A DNA stretch of 64,000 bases from the NCBI GenBank assembly GCA_037389465.1, contig JAZARR010000153.1, positions 6,174,501 to 6,238,500 of the forward strand. Direction: 5' to 3'. A program made the translations under genes and the position numbers. This document shows positions 11,961 through 24,862 of the stretch, one piece after another; the stretch's first letter is position 1; each line of letters starts with the position of its first letter. Source of the DNA: Baylisascaris procyonis. Lineage: Eukaryota; Nematoda; Chromadorea; Rhabditida; Ascarididae. The notes beneath the pieces were generated by a model. The model searched no databases and was not told the origin of the DNA. It saw only the letters and a program-made list of their open reading frames with translations.

Positions 11961-12690
11961 TGCAATAAGCAACAACGGCTGTCAATTAATCAATATTGCA
12001 TCTGCACACATACATTTTACGTAGTAGATGAACAACGAAAAAGATGCTTATTATTGTGTTAGAGATGTCATAGATTGTAAACGATGTTCATATTTCGCAG
12101 TTGTCATTCAACGACAACGAGCAGTATAAGTGCAAAGTGAGCTGGATAGAAAGTATTTCATATTGCTGGCTAAGCATATAAAGCATTAAATAAATTTAAA
12201 TGATAGACAACGAACGAAAGGATTAGTAATATAAAGCTCGTTTATATGGTTTTACAGCTCCATACCATCTCCTTGCTCACCATTTCTGCTTATGCCAATT
12301 GAATTTTTGTTGAATTTTTCAGTCATTTGCAGTTGAATTTTTTTAAGCATCGAAATTTTCGACGCATTCAATTAGAATATTTATCCCAATGCTAGTAATG
12401 TGAAGAAGAATCAAACAAACTTAATTCGATGAGGTTTTTAAAAAAAAAATGTTTCTAGATGCTTGTTTGTTTTTTTTTTTGTGAAATTCGGCCATATTAG
12501 ATCGCAATTGCTTTCAATTGGATGCTTAAATATCTACTCGTTGGAATGAAGCATTTGAAATGAAAACAAATGAATATTATTGTTTTTAATCTTCATTGAA
12601 AGTTTAATATTGGCTTTGTGTTACAATACCTTTTCGAAGTTACTTTCGAGAGATCACCGAAAATGATATCGTCCACTTAGGTGGCATATT

Positions 12691-12784
12691 GAAAGATAAG
12701 TTGTAAGGTGAAAAATTGATAAGTTGCATGGTTGAAAAGTGATAAGTTGAATGGCTGGAAAGTGATAAATTGAACGGTTGGAAA
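12691..12784. repeat. Small minisatellite, about 23-bp units, four copies
   Basis: Successive units share GTGATAAGTTGAATGG followed by a TGGAA-like end. The motif order (GAAA, GTGATAA, then GGTTG) resembles the unit of the large array at 24863-25922, so the two may share an origin. Confidence 0.7.
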
Positions 12785-14498
12785 TCAAAACACTTCAGAA
12801 GAAATCATCGGTGAAGAAATCAAACTAGAAAATTAAATAAAACATAGAATTCTGAGTGGAAGAAAACCTCAAAAATTTCTGATAACATGAGTGCGAGAGA
12901 GATAGGGGGAGCGTTTGTTATGAGTTGAAAAGGTGCAGACTTATTATTATTTACCTGTTGCATTAAAAATTTTTCTTTATTGAGATTTTACCATCAACTC
13001 TTTGCAGACTCTTGAGCTAATGGGTGGAAGAAAAACTCCGTGGTAATTTGGTCCAATTCGATGTTGACCGACCGAATGAGAGCCTCTAGTCACCTTTCTC
13101 TAGAGTTTCCGTTCAATTGAAAAAAAAAAACCTTTGAAAGTAAACAGTTGTTTTTCTGCATTGTTGCCTTTTGAACAAATAATATCTGAATTATTATCTG
13201 TAAGCACTAGGTTACTCAGCGATTAAAGTAGATCAGTCAGAAATACTATTTAATACTGTTTACGATCATCAGTGCAGTGATTACTCGTAAACATTAACAA
13301 ATACACTAGCTCATAAAAATTGTTACTTATTTTATTTATTATTTTTTAATACATTTATTAATATATTTATTTTATTATTTCATTCATTTATTTAATGCTT
13401 TTATTGCAAATAAAAGAGAAAATATAGACGAAAAGATAGTATATATGACGATTAAATCTCAATTGTGTTCATTCGAATTGATTAAATTCACACAAAAAAA
13501 AAATGAAATGTTTCGCTTGTGTTAAGCGTATTTGATGGATATTTTTTTTTAAATGAAGTGTAGTGTTTAAGAGTGGATTGAGAGTTGATGTAGTAGTGGC
13601 AGTTGCCACACGCTATTCATCCGATCGGCGCCGATTGCACAATTCCACGATGCTCATTCATTGCTGCACTTATCTTCCACAAGCTATTTTCCCAAATATT
13701 GAAGCGATTGCATTTTATTTCTTTTTTTTTTTACTATTTATTTGTTGTTTTTTTTGAAGAAATTATTTTTTTTTTTGCTCATTGAAATTTTGTTTCATCT
13801 TATATAAAGTTATTTAGCAGTTCAAGTACTTAATGTTTTAATTTCCATCGCTTTCGAGAAATCAATATTTTCTACTTTAATGTTGGATGAATTTTTGGAC
13901 AAATCTGTTCTATATTTCTTTATTTTCTACATCGAGATTATTTGGCACTAAAAAGCAAGTTCAGTTAGCTTTTTTAAAACCAAAAACAAAAATTATTAAA
14001 ATTGTTGAGTATTCTTAGAAACTTGAAAAATACAACTCTATTTAATTTTCCAAAAAAATTATTTGCTCGTTTTTTACGAATTTTTAGAAAGCATTGATAG
14101 TTTCATTGTTCGCATATTCTATTTTTGAGCTGTTTTGAAGTGAACATATGGAATATCGCTTAGTTGAAGTTCTATGCGTCCGTTCATCAATCGCAAGAAT
14201 ATTTCAATAACGAAATCCACAACATTTCATAGAGGCGTTTTTTTTTTTTTTTTGTGCGAATTCGCAAATAATGACAACATATAGTTAGCTAGTTAATTGC
14301 AACTTATCAAAAATTCCTCAACAGATGAATGATTTATTGCAGTGCACTCTAATATTCAAAGAAGAGTCGTTCACTATTTAAACATTTGCTATTATGTTGT
14401 TCGCTATTTAGACGTTCGCTTTTTTTTGTAGTCGCATATTTCGATTCGATTTTGCACAGCTAGGATGAAGTTGTTTCAATGCAAATTACGTATTGTGC

Positions 14499-14521
14499 TT
14501 TTTTTTTTTTTTTTTTTTTTT
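14499..14521. repeat. T23 homopolymer
   Basis: An uninterrupted T run, the longest mononucleotide run in the window. Confidence 0.95.
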
Positions 14522-14625
14522 CATATTCAATATGAAATATTATCCCTTTCATTTTTAGTATTTAGAAATTTTTCATCTGGTCATGTTTTCTTCTAGTAAA
14601 AATATTCCATTTTCTATGCATTAAA

Positions 14626-14649
14626 AAGTGAATATTTTTATATTCACTT
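14626..14649. repeat. Perfect hairpin, 10-bp stem and 4-base loop
   Basis: AAGTGAATAT, loop TTTT, ATATTCACTT. The stem is perfect, in AT-rich intergenic DNA. Confidence 0.8.
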
Positions 14650-16688
14650 CAATTAGGGTGAATGCATAAAGCATTGCAATGATGCAACGTTTTTTTTTTG
14701 TTTGTTTTCAATGCTTATATTATACTTTTACTATGTTTGTTTATGTTTTACTATCGATTACACTGTTCCCGAAAAGCTTACTGCAAATGTTGTGCAAATT
14801 TTAAGCGAACGTACTTAAATTCTGTGGTTAGAAATTTGAAATTACTAAAAAATGATTGCTTCTCCAATGAGAAAAATTTTTTGCATCTTAGCGATAAAAT
14901 AGATTTTAAGTTTATAAAGGTTATTTTTTTGAGATCGCTGTTTATTCTTTACTCTTTATTTATTTACTAACAGCTTGTTCATCCTTTCCTATTAGTTAAC
15001 AATCAGCATTAGACTCAATTTCATGCAGAATTTATTCGCATATTGTCGATTTTTGATATTCTTATCTCACCTACGTTATGGCCATATAAAAGGTCAATGC
15101 CTATTGTAATTTAAAATCCAGAATACCCTCGAATTTAGTCCTCTAGTTGAAGCAGCCGAAATGCTAATATCCCCGGAATTTATGAATTCGAGTAATTATG
15201 ATATATACAAGTCTATTTTATATTTATTTCTTACATATTATTATAGGATCCTTTACATGTGCATCGAATTTTTCAAGCATACTCATCTTAAAAACGATTT
15301 TTAAAGACCTGAGGTTCAATTTCTAAACTCTTAACGAATATAAAAGGTGGAATAGATTCGTTGATTGATTTGCAAAGATTTTAGAACACATTTTTCTTGT
15401 CACTATATCGACTCAATAACGAAAAAGGAATGTTGGGTCATATGTGCGCTTTGCGCCGTTCCTTAAAGTTTTTTATGCCTCTATCCGTCGTGTACCATCA
15501 CGCATCCCATTACGATAATGTGCTCGTTGTTTCGTATTTTCATAGTTATTTCAGTGAAATTTCTCGCATTTCTTCTTTTTTTTTTTTTTAATTTTAATCA
15601 ATACTTTGGTTTATTTTCACTTTAATCTTCTTAATCTATTTTCTTTTATCCTTCATATATTAAAAAAAAAAAATTATATTATAGAAGTGCTATTTAGTTA
15701 TATACAATACAAGTTCAAGTAATTATAATATTTCGTAATAACAGCTATAAAAAAAAAGAATTTTATTGTCATATGAAGTTAATAAACTGAAAAGCTAAAA
15801 ATAGCCAGAAGAATAGAAGAAAAAATTTCGTTTTTCCAAATAAATTAGTATTGGAATAGGTCGAAACTGATGGTGATCATTGATTGCGCTGAAATATTCA
15901 CTCAATTTTGCATAATTTAATTTGCAAATATTCTGTGAAGTTTTGAAATTATTGATATTTATTGAAATTTGTAATTTTCTTAATTTTATATACGAATTTT
16001 GATGGGAATATTTGTTTCTCCTTAAAAGACTTCCACCCCAAAATATATCCACAATTATCGTTTAATTAAGCCTCATTTCATGAATATGCAAGAGAACGGG
16101 AAATCATCATTAACGAATATGTGCTATACGATATGAAATAAGCTGATAAACTTATCGTCATATAGCTTTATGCATATCCGATCGATACTTTCATGGTTGA
16201 TTTCCTTCAGTGAACCGTTGAATTGCAGTACAAAATCAAATAATTCAAATCGATGTTGTTTATTTTAATTATGCAAAAGTTTTCGATGAAATACGTTTCA
16301 AAGAAAAAAAAAACGCTTCTTCATAAATTGGAGGAAGCTTACGAAATATTCGAACCCTTATTGAAATGAATCTAAACTTATCTTCTAGATTGTCCACTAA
16401 GTTAAGTGAAATGCTCTGGTCACTTAGATTGTCCACAAGCAAAATTGGCTAACTTCCTTTCGAATAGCCACTAATTTATAAGTGATGTTCCTCAAGGATT
16501 GGTCACTTTTATTCATATTGCATATAGATGAGGTTTCCAATCTAATTTTATATTAGCTGATGATGTGAAAGTTAATTGTCGTTTGTATGAGCCTTTGTTA
16601 ATTGCGGCATTCTAGATATTTCGTATGAAAGATGTAATGCTCGATGATATGCATTGGCCATCTTCTACTATAGGGTATAATCCAGGTT

Positions 16689-17272
16689 TTCGTCTAGGTA
16701 TATTTTATAATTCGTCTAGGTATATTTTATAATTCGTCTAGGTATATTTTATAATTCGTCTAGGTATATTTTATAATTCGTCTAGGTATATTTTATAATT
16801 CGTCTAGGTATATTTTATAATTCGTCTAGGTATATTTTATAATTCGTCTAGGTATATTTTATAATTCGTCTAGGTATATTTTATAATTCGTCTAGGTATA
16901 TTTTATAATTCGTCTAGGTATATTTTATAATTCGTCTAGGTATATTTTATAATTCGTCTAGGTATATTTTATTAATTCGTCTAGGTATATTTTATAATTC
17001 GTCTAGGTATATTTCATAATTCGTCTAGGTATATTTTATAATTCGTCTAGGTATATTTTATAATTCGTCTAGGTATATTTTATAATTCGTCTAGGTATAT
17101 TTTATAATTCGTCTAGGTATATTTTATAATTCGTCTAGGTATATTTTATAATTCGTCTAGGTATATTTTATAATTCGTCTAGGTATATTTTATAATTCGT
17201 CTAGGTATATTTTATAATTCGTCTAGGTATATTTTATAATTCGTCTAGGTATATTTTATAATTCGTCTAGGT
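16689..17272. repeat. 22-bp satellite, about 26.5 near-identical copies
   Basis: The unit contains TTCGTCTAGG followed by TATATTTTATAA. Copies are almost identical. The exceptions seen are one unit with an extra T (TATTTTATTAATTC, near 16965-16975) and one with TATTTCATAA (near 17010). The array begins and ends abruptly in unrelated sequence and has no open reading frame. The strong homogeneity implies recent amplification or ongoing unequal exchange. Confidence 0.97.
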
Positions 17273-18230
17273 TACCGCTGAAATCCATAATGTTCTAAAA
17301 TTACTGCAAAGCTTTCCAAAGCAGCAAATTGCACTTTATGTGCACTTCAACAATGATCATGTTGAATAGTGCCGTAACGCTGCCATGGTTCTATTGTTGT
17401 CTTTCGCTTCTCAAGTATTTTGCACACAAATTCAATCACAATACCTCGTTTGCAATATGATCTTCATTGATCCGATTCAGAGGTAGCAAAGTGGCTTCTT
17501 CGTAAAAGATCCCGTGAGCCTAACACATTCGATTATTCCTGGCAGACTGGAGCTTTCAAACTTTGAAACTTTAGGACCTTGTTTAAAATCTCGTTTAGTC
17601 TGATGTTATAAGATCATCAAGAGCTTTCATTATATATCGGCCGACGATTATTTTCATACCTTCTAGAACATTAGTCATGCTCATACAGGTATCATTTAAT
17701 AAGAGAAACATGGTATTTAAATAGCGTCATTTATAATTTTGAGTTCAAAATTGTTCGTGTATAAAATATTCTATGCCAAAATGTCGGTGAAGTTGATAAT
17801 AGTTCATTTTTTGTGAAATCATCTAAATTCTTTTAATCTCAAAAAAATTACCATTTTCAATTCCATTATGATCTCTTATTATTATGCAAATAAACGATAT
17901 TTTATACTTTTAACATAAAATATATTTCATATCTGATATTGATAATAATCTATTCCATTGCATTATATATCAGAATTCTTTTTTTTTTTTTTGCAAGAAG
18001 AATTTTGCATATTATTATTCAATTCCATTGCCTATTGTTCTTTGTGCAGTTATTCAAATTTTTTTACATATTATATTGCACGCATTTATTGTAATAATAA
18101 TGCAAATAGTTTTTTCTTTTAAAAAATCTGAATTGAACATTACTAATGCCATTAAATTTCGTAAAGAAAGTTACTAGTAGTGTATTATCTATTATATTTT
18201 AGTAAATAAGTGGAGTAGAACTTATCGAAC

Positions 18231-18262
18231 GTTGGCACGATATGCGCTTTTTATATTTTTAT
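18231..18262 (+). repeat. Dispersed repeat copy (GGCACGATATGCGC family)
   Basis: It shares GGCACGATATGCGCTTTTTA with 29118-29146 and, more loosely, with 24322-24360 and the minus strand at 52711-52748. Confidence 0.6.
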
Positions 18263-18426
18263 TCTATCAAGTGAATCGTTTATTTGAATATCTAAAAATA
18301 TCGATAAAACAGCTAATAACGTATTTTCATATAAGCCGGATTAGATGGATTATAGAAGCTCCAATTAAGCTTCATCTTTGACTTATATCCAACCGGATTT
18401 TATAGTAGAGTATGTGGATGCAAATT

Positions 18427-18463
18427 GATTCTCATAGATCATTAATGAGATGATCTATGAATC
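18427..18463. repeat. Hairpin, 10-bp perfect stem
   Basis: TCATAGATCA and TGATCTATGA pair around a 9-base loop. The outer GATT/AATC bases can extend the stem with a small bulge. Confidence 0.8.
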
Positions 18464-18796
18464 GAAAGGAAATCGTGTTGAGGTGATCCTCTTGTATTGT
18501 AGATTATACCCATTCAAATAAATTGATTTAGTAGAATTTTTAATTCGTGAATTGAAACTATGAAATAGACAGACAAACAAACAAGCAGATAAACAGACAT
18601 ATTCATGCATATGCAAATTTTGCAAATTTTACATTTTTACAACTACATAATTTTAAGCGAATAGTTCAACGACCATAAAAATTCATCTGAAAGCGAAGCA
18701 AAAAAAAAAAAAAAAGAAAATGCGAATATTGTATGTATATATTCTCATAGTGTTTGATTGTCTTTCCGACGGAAAAATTCTTTTTTTTTTTTTGGC

Positions 18797-18816
18797 ATGG
18801 GAAATATATTTCCCAT
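18797..18816. repeat. 20-bp perfect palindrome
   Basis: ATGGGAAATATATTTCCCAT is self-complementary without a loop. Function unknown. Confidence 0.85.
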
Positions 18817-19038
18817 TGAAAGCATCGAATTTCATAAACAAATGAGTTAGTCATAGATTTATTCCGTAGCAATTTCGTAATTTTTAATTTCTATTTCTTT
18901 GCAAATGTTCCCTTCTCGTTGATCAAATTTAGCCAATAATGATGTTTTACGTCTTTGTTGATTGTGACGTCGAAATTTTGGACTTCTCTCACATCCAAAT
19001 TATGAACTTCTCCCCATTCTACATCCTTCCCCTCCTCT

Positions 19039-19058
19039 CCCCCCCCCCCCCCCCCCCC
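19039..19058. repeat. C20 homopolymer within a polypyrimidine tract
   Basis: An uninterrupted run of 20 C inside a wider C/T-rich stretch (about 19010-19080). On the opposite strand it could form G-quadruplex or triplex structures. Confidence 0.9.
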
Positions 19059-20895
19059 GACTCCTCATCCTTCTCTCAGTTTCAATTCTAGGCCATCCTG
19101 AATATTTAAGAATTTGTGTGCCAGATTTCAAGACTATATTTAGGTCTAAATTTTGGCGTGTCAGATCTTAAGTACGATAGATGATTAATAAAGTGAATCA
19201 TTTTTCTATTGCCTACATTATTTTGGTGGATTTCTATTTAATATTCTATGGTTTTGCAGTCGCTTTCACTCAGAAGTAATCATTTTTTGATGTGAATATT
19301 TTAGCGCAATAACGATATCAAACTTAACGGTTTTTTAATTTTCTATTCTATTATATGATAAATAAATAAAAATTTACTTTAATTAAATTTATATTTTTTT
19401 CAATTATTTAAATTTATCTGTCGAAGGATCTATTCTGACTTATCGGGAAATACTTTAATTTGAGAAATACATAGTTTTAAAACGGCGAGGGTTTTTTTTT
19501 TAAACGGCGAGGGTTTTTTATGTGAAAAGCGAAAAATGAAAAATGAGATGTGTTCCTAGATTTGATCCTCTTCTTCCCTCCGTCCTCACCTCCCCTATCT
19601 GTTCTTCCCCTTCCCTTATCTCCTTTCCTTTCCCCTTTCGCCCACGGTTGGTGCACGCGGTTTGAATTATCATGATATATGCATGTTTACGTTAATGTTT
19701 AATTACGTTATGCGATAACGAAGTTTTACGCTTCCACTAAGCGTTTTCTTTTTTTGAAACTGTTTGTTTGTGGGGACAATATAAAATCATAAAATCAAAT
19801 ATTTTCATTTGTTTTACTGTTCTTCCTCCCTTTCTCTCTCTTTCTAAATGTAAATAACGCTTATCGTTCATTGTTACATCGTCACGAGATGACAAAAATG
19901 ACTGTGCCTATGGTTTCGTCGGAATACAAAATGCAGTTTTTTTAGAGATGTGTCAAGGGGATTTGATTTGGGCAAGTAACATCCATAGGGAGAGGGAAGG
20001 GGTGGAGAGGGAAGATGAAGGAGTTGATTGAAGCAGTCGGAGGTCAAGAAACTGTGAGGGGTAGATTTTTAAGAGAATCTATGAATGCATTCACTGGACC
20101 TTCTCTAAAATCCTCCAGCACCCAATCATTTCTTGTGAAGACGAGATATGACTATATGGAGTTTTGTCGGAATAGCTCGGCTTGAACGACAGCTACGGCA
20201 TTGTATAATGAAATGAATTCAAAGCATTTGTTTTTGAGGAATGCTAACATTTCCACTGCTATAATTGTCCTCTATGCGGTGAGAATAATTGCGTTGCTTG
20301 ATAATGCGTCTATAGGCAGTAGACTGAATTCCTGAAATTCCGGAAGAATGTGGCTCCGTTCGAGGGGGGGGGGTGAATGTAAATTTACAAAGTATTTCCG
20401 GAAGCTAGAATTAAGTTGGCTAAATGATCTATCAAATGATTATTGAATTTTTAAAAAAATGAAAGCTTATAGTAAAATAATTCACAGATTACATCTATGC
20501 AAACGTGTTGAGCCATGTTTGGTTGCCTAGAAGGGAATAATCGATCTAATATCCTTTATTGGAATTAAAGTGGAAAAAATAACATGCTGGATACTTTCCG
20601 GCGATAATATCATTCGCTTGCTTCCTAATGTTATTGGTTGGCAATTTTTTTGTCGCATCTTCAACATTTAGTTGACAGCCGGCTGCTATCATCGCCCAAA
20701 ACGAACATCAAAATCACTTAGTGTAGTCAGCGTAGCGATAGGCCCCTATTTGCAGAAATATAAAGAAAAGTTGGTTGATTCGCTCATCTGTGGATCCGCT
20801 TGATCATGCTGCTGGCTGATTTTCACTATACTGCATGATTTGCGCAACGCTATTATTACCAGATGGCTGCTAGTAGTAGAATTCTTTTCTCTCAG

Positions 20896-21011
20896 TGATC
20901 ATTGTTTGGAGTGCATAATTCCTTTTCGAAGGTATCTGTCAGCAAATACAAACCCTGCACTTGGCTGTGGAGAAGAGGGGCTGTTCATTATTGTATGCAA
21001 ATGGGGGACAG
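20896..21011 (+). other. Candidate orphan exon with strong splice signals
   Basis: A strong acceptor (TTTTCTCTCAG) is followed by 116 bases with one open frame (DHCLECIIPFRRYLSANTN, then NPALGCGEEGLFIIVCKW) and a strong donor (ACAG/GTAAGAAT). The sequence is less AT-rich than its surroundings. The protein fragment is not recognised and no partner exon is identified. It could be an exon of an unrecognised gene, an upstream noncoding exon of the Ena/VASP gene 19 kb away, or chance. Confidence 0.3.
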
Positions 21012-21479
21012 GTAAGAATTTCCCATCTAGATAGCTATTATACCATCAAAAGACTTCGCAGTTATTACTACTCGAAACATCCACAAGTATTTGAATGAAG
21101 CTATGTGTTAATTGAAGTGACAATGCAGGTGCTACAGCTTTCAAAGGAATATCGAAGTAACATGTATATTATTATATTACCTAAGCTCGCATTATAACTT
21201 AATTATATGGCTGGAATGGGGTTACTACAACATCAAAGCATAATGACTCCACCTCAGGCTCATCCTCAAGTTCACATCGTTGGGTCAGGTAGTCATTATT
21301 CATTCTGAGTTCGAGTAGCTCGAGGTTTCTCTCGTCGATTATTTGATTTTCACGATTAAATCACGTTTTTATTTCATATTTTCCAACGATTCAAAAATTG
21401 TATTCGATCTCGAGGGGTGATATACATATCTATCTATATATGGGGGGTGATGTGGTGAGAGTAACGATTACGCATCCGG

Positions 21480-21680
21480 TAGGGTTGAATAGATGTGACG
21501 CGACGCGTTAATGTGCGTTGCGGTGCGTTGTGTTTGCGTCATTATTTGGCGTATTGCCCACATGTGTGGCCACATCAGTGAGTGGCGTTGTCGAGTCGGG
21601 TGCAATCTCTCCATAGTGTTCTCTTGTGATGTGAGGCATTGCGCAGCCGTTATTGCTGCACCTAACCATTTTGTTGTATA
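21480..21680. other. GC- and CpG-richer island
   Basis: The stretch contains GACGCGACGCG and several GTGCGTTG-type words, unusual for the region. A 70-codon frame (21511-21723, +) crosses it without a recognised domain. It may be a regulatory region or an unrecognised exon. Confidence 0.3.
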
Positions 21681-21723
21681 TCGAGTGTTTTTCTTTATTA
21701 TTTTTATTTATGCAAATTTATAG

Positions 21724-24700
21724 GTAAATATAAGAATACACAGGTTAATTATTTGTAATATTATTGATATTGTATTGATAATCCCATCAATCAGGTTACT
21801 TGTTCATTGGTATGTTTTATAGTTATCAACCATACCTTTTACTCGCGAATGCTTTCAAGTGTTAGCAATCTCTACCTGTAACCTGCTTTCGCTCTTTCAT
21901 AGTGTTGTCATGAAATTAAAGGGCTAAAAATGTAGATATAACACCTTAAAAATGAGATATTCTGGTTAATTACCACATCTTATAGGTTTATACCATGATT
22001 TTTACCGTACAAACTACCTAATTTAACCGTTGATACATAAAGCAAATCACACAACGATCGCCGATATTTTTTTGGGCATAACAAAGTTCAGTTTTTTTTA
22101 TGCGCGCGTAGTATAGCTCTCGTTTGCCTTACGAGTGTAGATAGTTGATGTGATTTATCATTTGAAATACTTTTCTTTGATGGTTGAATCGATTGGTGCT
22201 TCAATACCCATTTATATATATATGTATTTGTCTCTATTTTCCTATTCTCAACTTTGAAATTTTTGTAAAATTGATGCAATTTAAATATGAACTTCAACTT
22301 TAATATAAATGAATAAATAAACTCTCAACTTAGAATTTAATTTATATAATTAATGAAATCTTAGTTTATAAAAATTTTTTGTTTATAATTTATTACTTTA
22401 TCTTAATAATTATTCATTCTGAAACTTGTTTAGGCCAATTAATTTGTGGCTGATTTCTGAAAATTTAAATTTTTTTAATCGAATTTTGCACATTGTTAAA
22501 TTTTAAGTATTTTTTAACGTTATTATTTGCAAAGTATTTTTTACAATTCGTATGATAAACTCGTCAATTTCTTCATTTCTCTCTCAACTCCAATATCTGT
22601 AATAGAGTTGATATATGGCCACTAGCTGACCATTGTGACCTCATCGTGGCAAACATTTTTCGTACAATGAAGTGTGCGTATTGCTGATCGGATATTATCG
22701 ATCGATTGGGACGTAATATAGGTGCACTTTGCTTTGAGAGGTATAAAAGCTTTTAGCGGGCGATACCAATGGAATCGGTAATCGTGAATTACCGTATAGC
22801 GTTCTGTAAACTTTCGACAGAGAGGCTACTTGCCCTCCCCTTCTCCTCACTGTAACAAGCTTTTACTCCTCTCCTCCCAGTCTTTTTGTAAGGCCGGAAG
22901 ATAATATTTGAAAGTGATGCACTATCACTGCGTTTAGCAGAATTTTTAACAACGAAAATAATGCCTATTTGAATAAAAGTGCTAAAGTTTTTAACCTGCG
23001 GGGAGTTTATTCGATGTTGTTTGATATATCGCCGTTCCCAACCAATCACATCCACCAATCATTGTTACCTAAAATACTATTCTGTTAACTTACAGCCTCA
23101 TTCGTTCGCCTCATCAAAGTGTTTTAAAAAAAATCTAATGCAATTCAATTATCAAATGAATGCGTTTTCTTGAAAATGACAAAAAACTACTCTATGATAC
23201 TAAGTAATTCTTTAAAAAGCTTCTTTCTTTTCCTTTCTTTAGACAATGTTTTATTTGCACTCTTATTGGTGATATAATTTTGATGAACGTTGTTGCCTTT
23301 CATGAAGACTTTCTTCGAAGTAATCCTTTCGACGTCAATCATCGAGAAAATTGTTTATATATGATAATTTACTCATTTCAAAAATCTATATAAATAATAC
23401 AGCGTTAAATGTCCTATTATTATGGTTTCAGACTTTAATTTAAATATTTTTTTGTATTAGGGTGCTGTAAAGCATGATTGTCACAGCAGGCGTGAAAAGT
23501 TGAAAAGGTTTGTAAAGAATTCCGTATTTGCACGCATATTTGGCTAAATTGCCTTAATTTTTGTTTTTGGAATATGGAAGATGGATCACTGCCCCCTCCC
23601 CCCCCCGCCCTTCTTTCACCTCTTTGTAAACTCCTTGCCCAGGATGTCCGTAGGTTTTCAAAAGTTACCCTTAGCATAAAACCAAATCCATAAATGCATT
23701 AAGCAATAGAATCGTTTCATACTTCCTCGTTTATGGTCATATCTATTTTGAAATTCTGCGGGTGGAAAAGCACTTTTTGAAAATTTTTAAAGCTATCAAT
23801 CCAATGCTTATAAGCCAACCAATATAGTTTATGCATATAGATGAAAATTTTAGTTGTTTTTTGATGTATATATATGGTAAATTCGGACAAAAATATTATA
23901 CACATCGTAAGCATCTTTTTTTCCTCGCATGTAGTATTTAATCTGTTTTCATTAGAGCTTTTCATAGTGCATCATTTTTAAGTCTGTTGGAATGTTTACA
24001 TTTTATGCTTTTCCATTTGGTTATCTTTCTCATTCGATATTGCAGTGATTGCTTCACCCTTCCTCTATACAGTCATTATTTTTCAATATTTTGGTGAAAA
24101 TTTTATTTAAAAACTCATTTCCGTTTATAATTTTTGATAGATTAGTAAGAATTGAAGTATGAAATATTAGCACAATTTTATATACATTAATTAAAAAATT
24201 AACAAATTGAAAAGTTGGCCGAAATGTTGCTACGAGATGTGATTTTTACAATTTTTCAGATCACAGCTATACGAATGCTAAGAAAAATGGTAAGAGAAAC
24301 AGTGAAAAATTTAACGGAAATGTTGGCGCAGTATGCGTTTTTTATAGTTTTAGCCAATCGGAGCTAAACTGCTAAAAAACAATAATATGACACCTTTTGA
24401 GGTATTTTCCACAAAAACGAATCAGCCGGAACAAATTTTCAACAAAAATATAATTTTTATTCAAATACAAGTGCAAAAAACCTTTATTGCATATGTAAAT
24501 TTTCATTTTAATTTCCGTAGCTGCGTAAATTGCACTGAAAAACTCGATAAGGTAACCCGATGTTTATCTTGTGCTTACCAGATTGTCAGCAAATCCAACT
24601 TTAGTGGTTTACAAAGTGAATCTGTGCAACAGAGAGACAGACAGACACATACATACGCGCCTACTTGTGATACTTGCATAATAACGAGGTCATTGTGCGT

Positions 24701-24862
24701 CTCTGTAGACTGTAAAGGAAACGTAAAAAATATAATGCGAAAAATTTCTCTGTGGTGGGAAGATTATAAAAACTAGACAAATAAATGAGTGTTTAAAATG
24801 GTGAGAATGTGAAATTGTTATGAACGTAGGCAAATCAATAATTATAATATTCGATACAAATT
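21724..24862. other. AT-rich intergenic region, no gene recognised
   Basis: It includes open frames at 22789-23058 (-), 23435-23677 (-) and 24387-24776 (+). None has a recognised motif or clear exon structure. A tract of C-rich sequence lies at 23590-23615 and a dispersed-repeat copy at 24322. Confidence 0.4.
24322..24360 (+). repeat. Dispersed repeat copy (ATATGCGC family, diverged)
   Basis: It reads GTTGGCGCAGTATGCG, then a T-rich stretch, then TTTTAGCCAA. The same order (GCACGATATGCGC, T-rich, TTAGCCAA) is seen on the minus strand at 52711-52748. Confidence 0.55.

Larger units (their letters stand above)
11966..16688. other. AT-rich intergenic region, no gene recognised
   Basis: It contains long T runs (T23 at 14499-14521), a small minisatellite at 12691-12784, a hairpin at 14626-14649, and a slightly GC-richer patch at 13570-13700 with no identifiable product. 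Confidence 0.4.
17273..20880. other. AT-rich intergenic region, no gene recognised
   Basis: It contains a C20 run, hairpins at 18427-18463 and 18797-18816, a dispersed-repeat copy at 18231, and polypyrimidine or polypurine tracts (19010-19080, 19570-19640, 19985-20020). No coding signal is seen. Confidence 0.4.

Noticed and set aside
16689..17272. CRISPR array or coding repeat
   Set aside because: A head-to-tail 22-bp satellite with no spacers, and stop codons in every frame.
24387..24776. 129-codon + frame with several cysteines
   Set aside because: AT-biased codons, no start context, no splice partner and no domain despite the CVNC and CLSC pairs.
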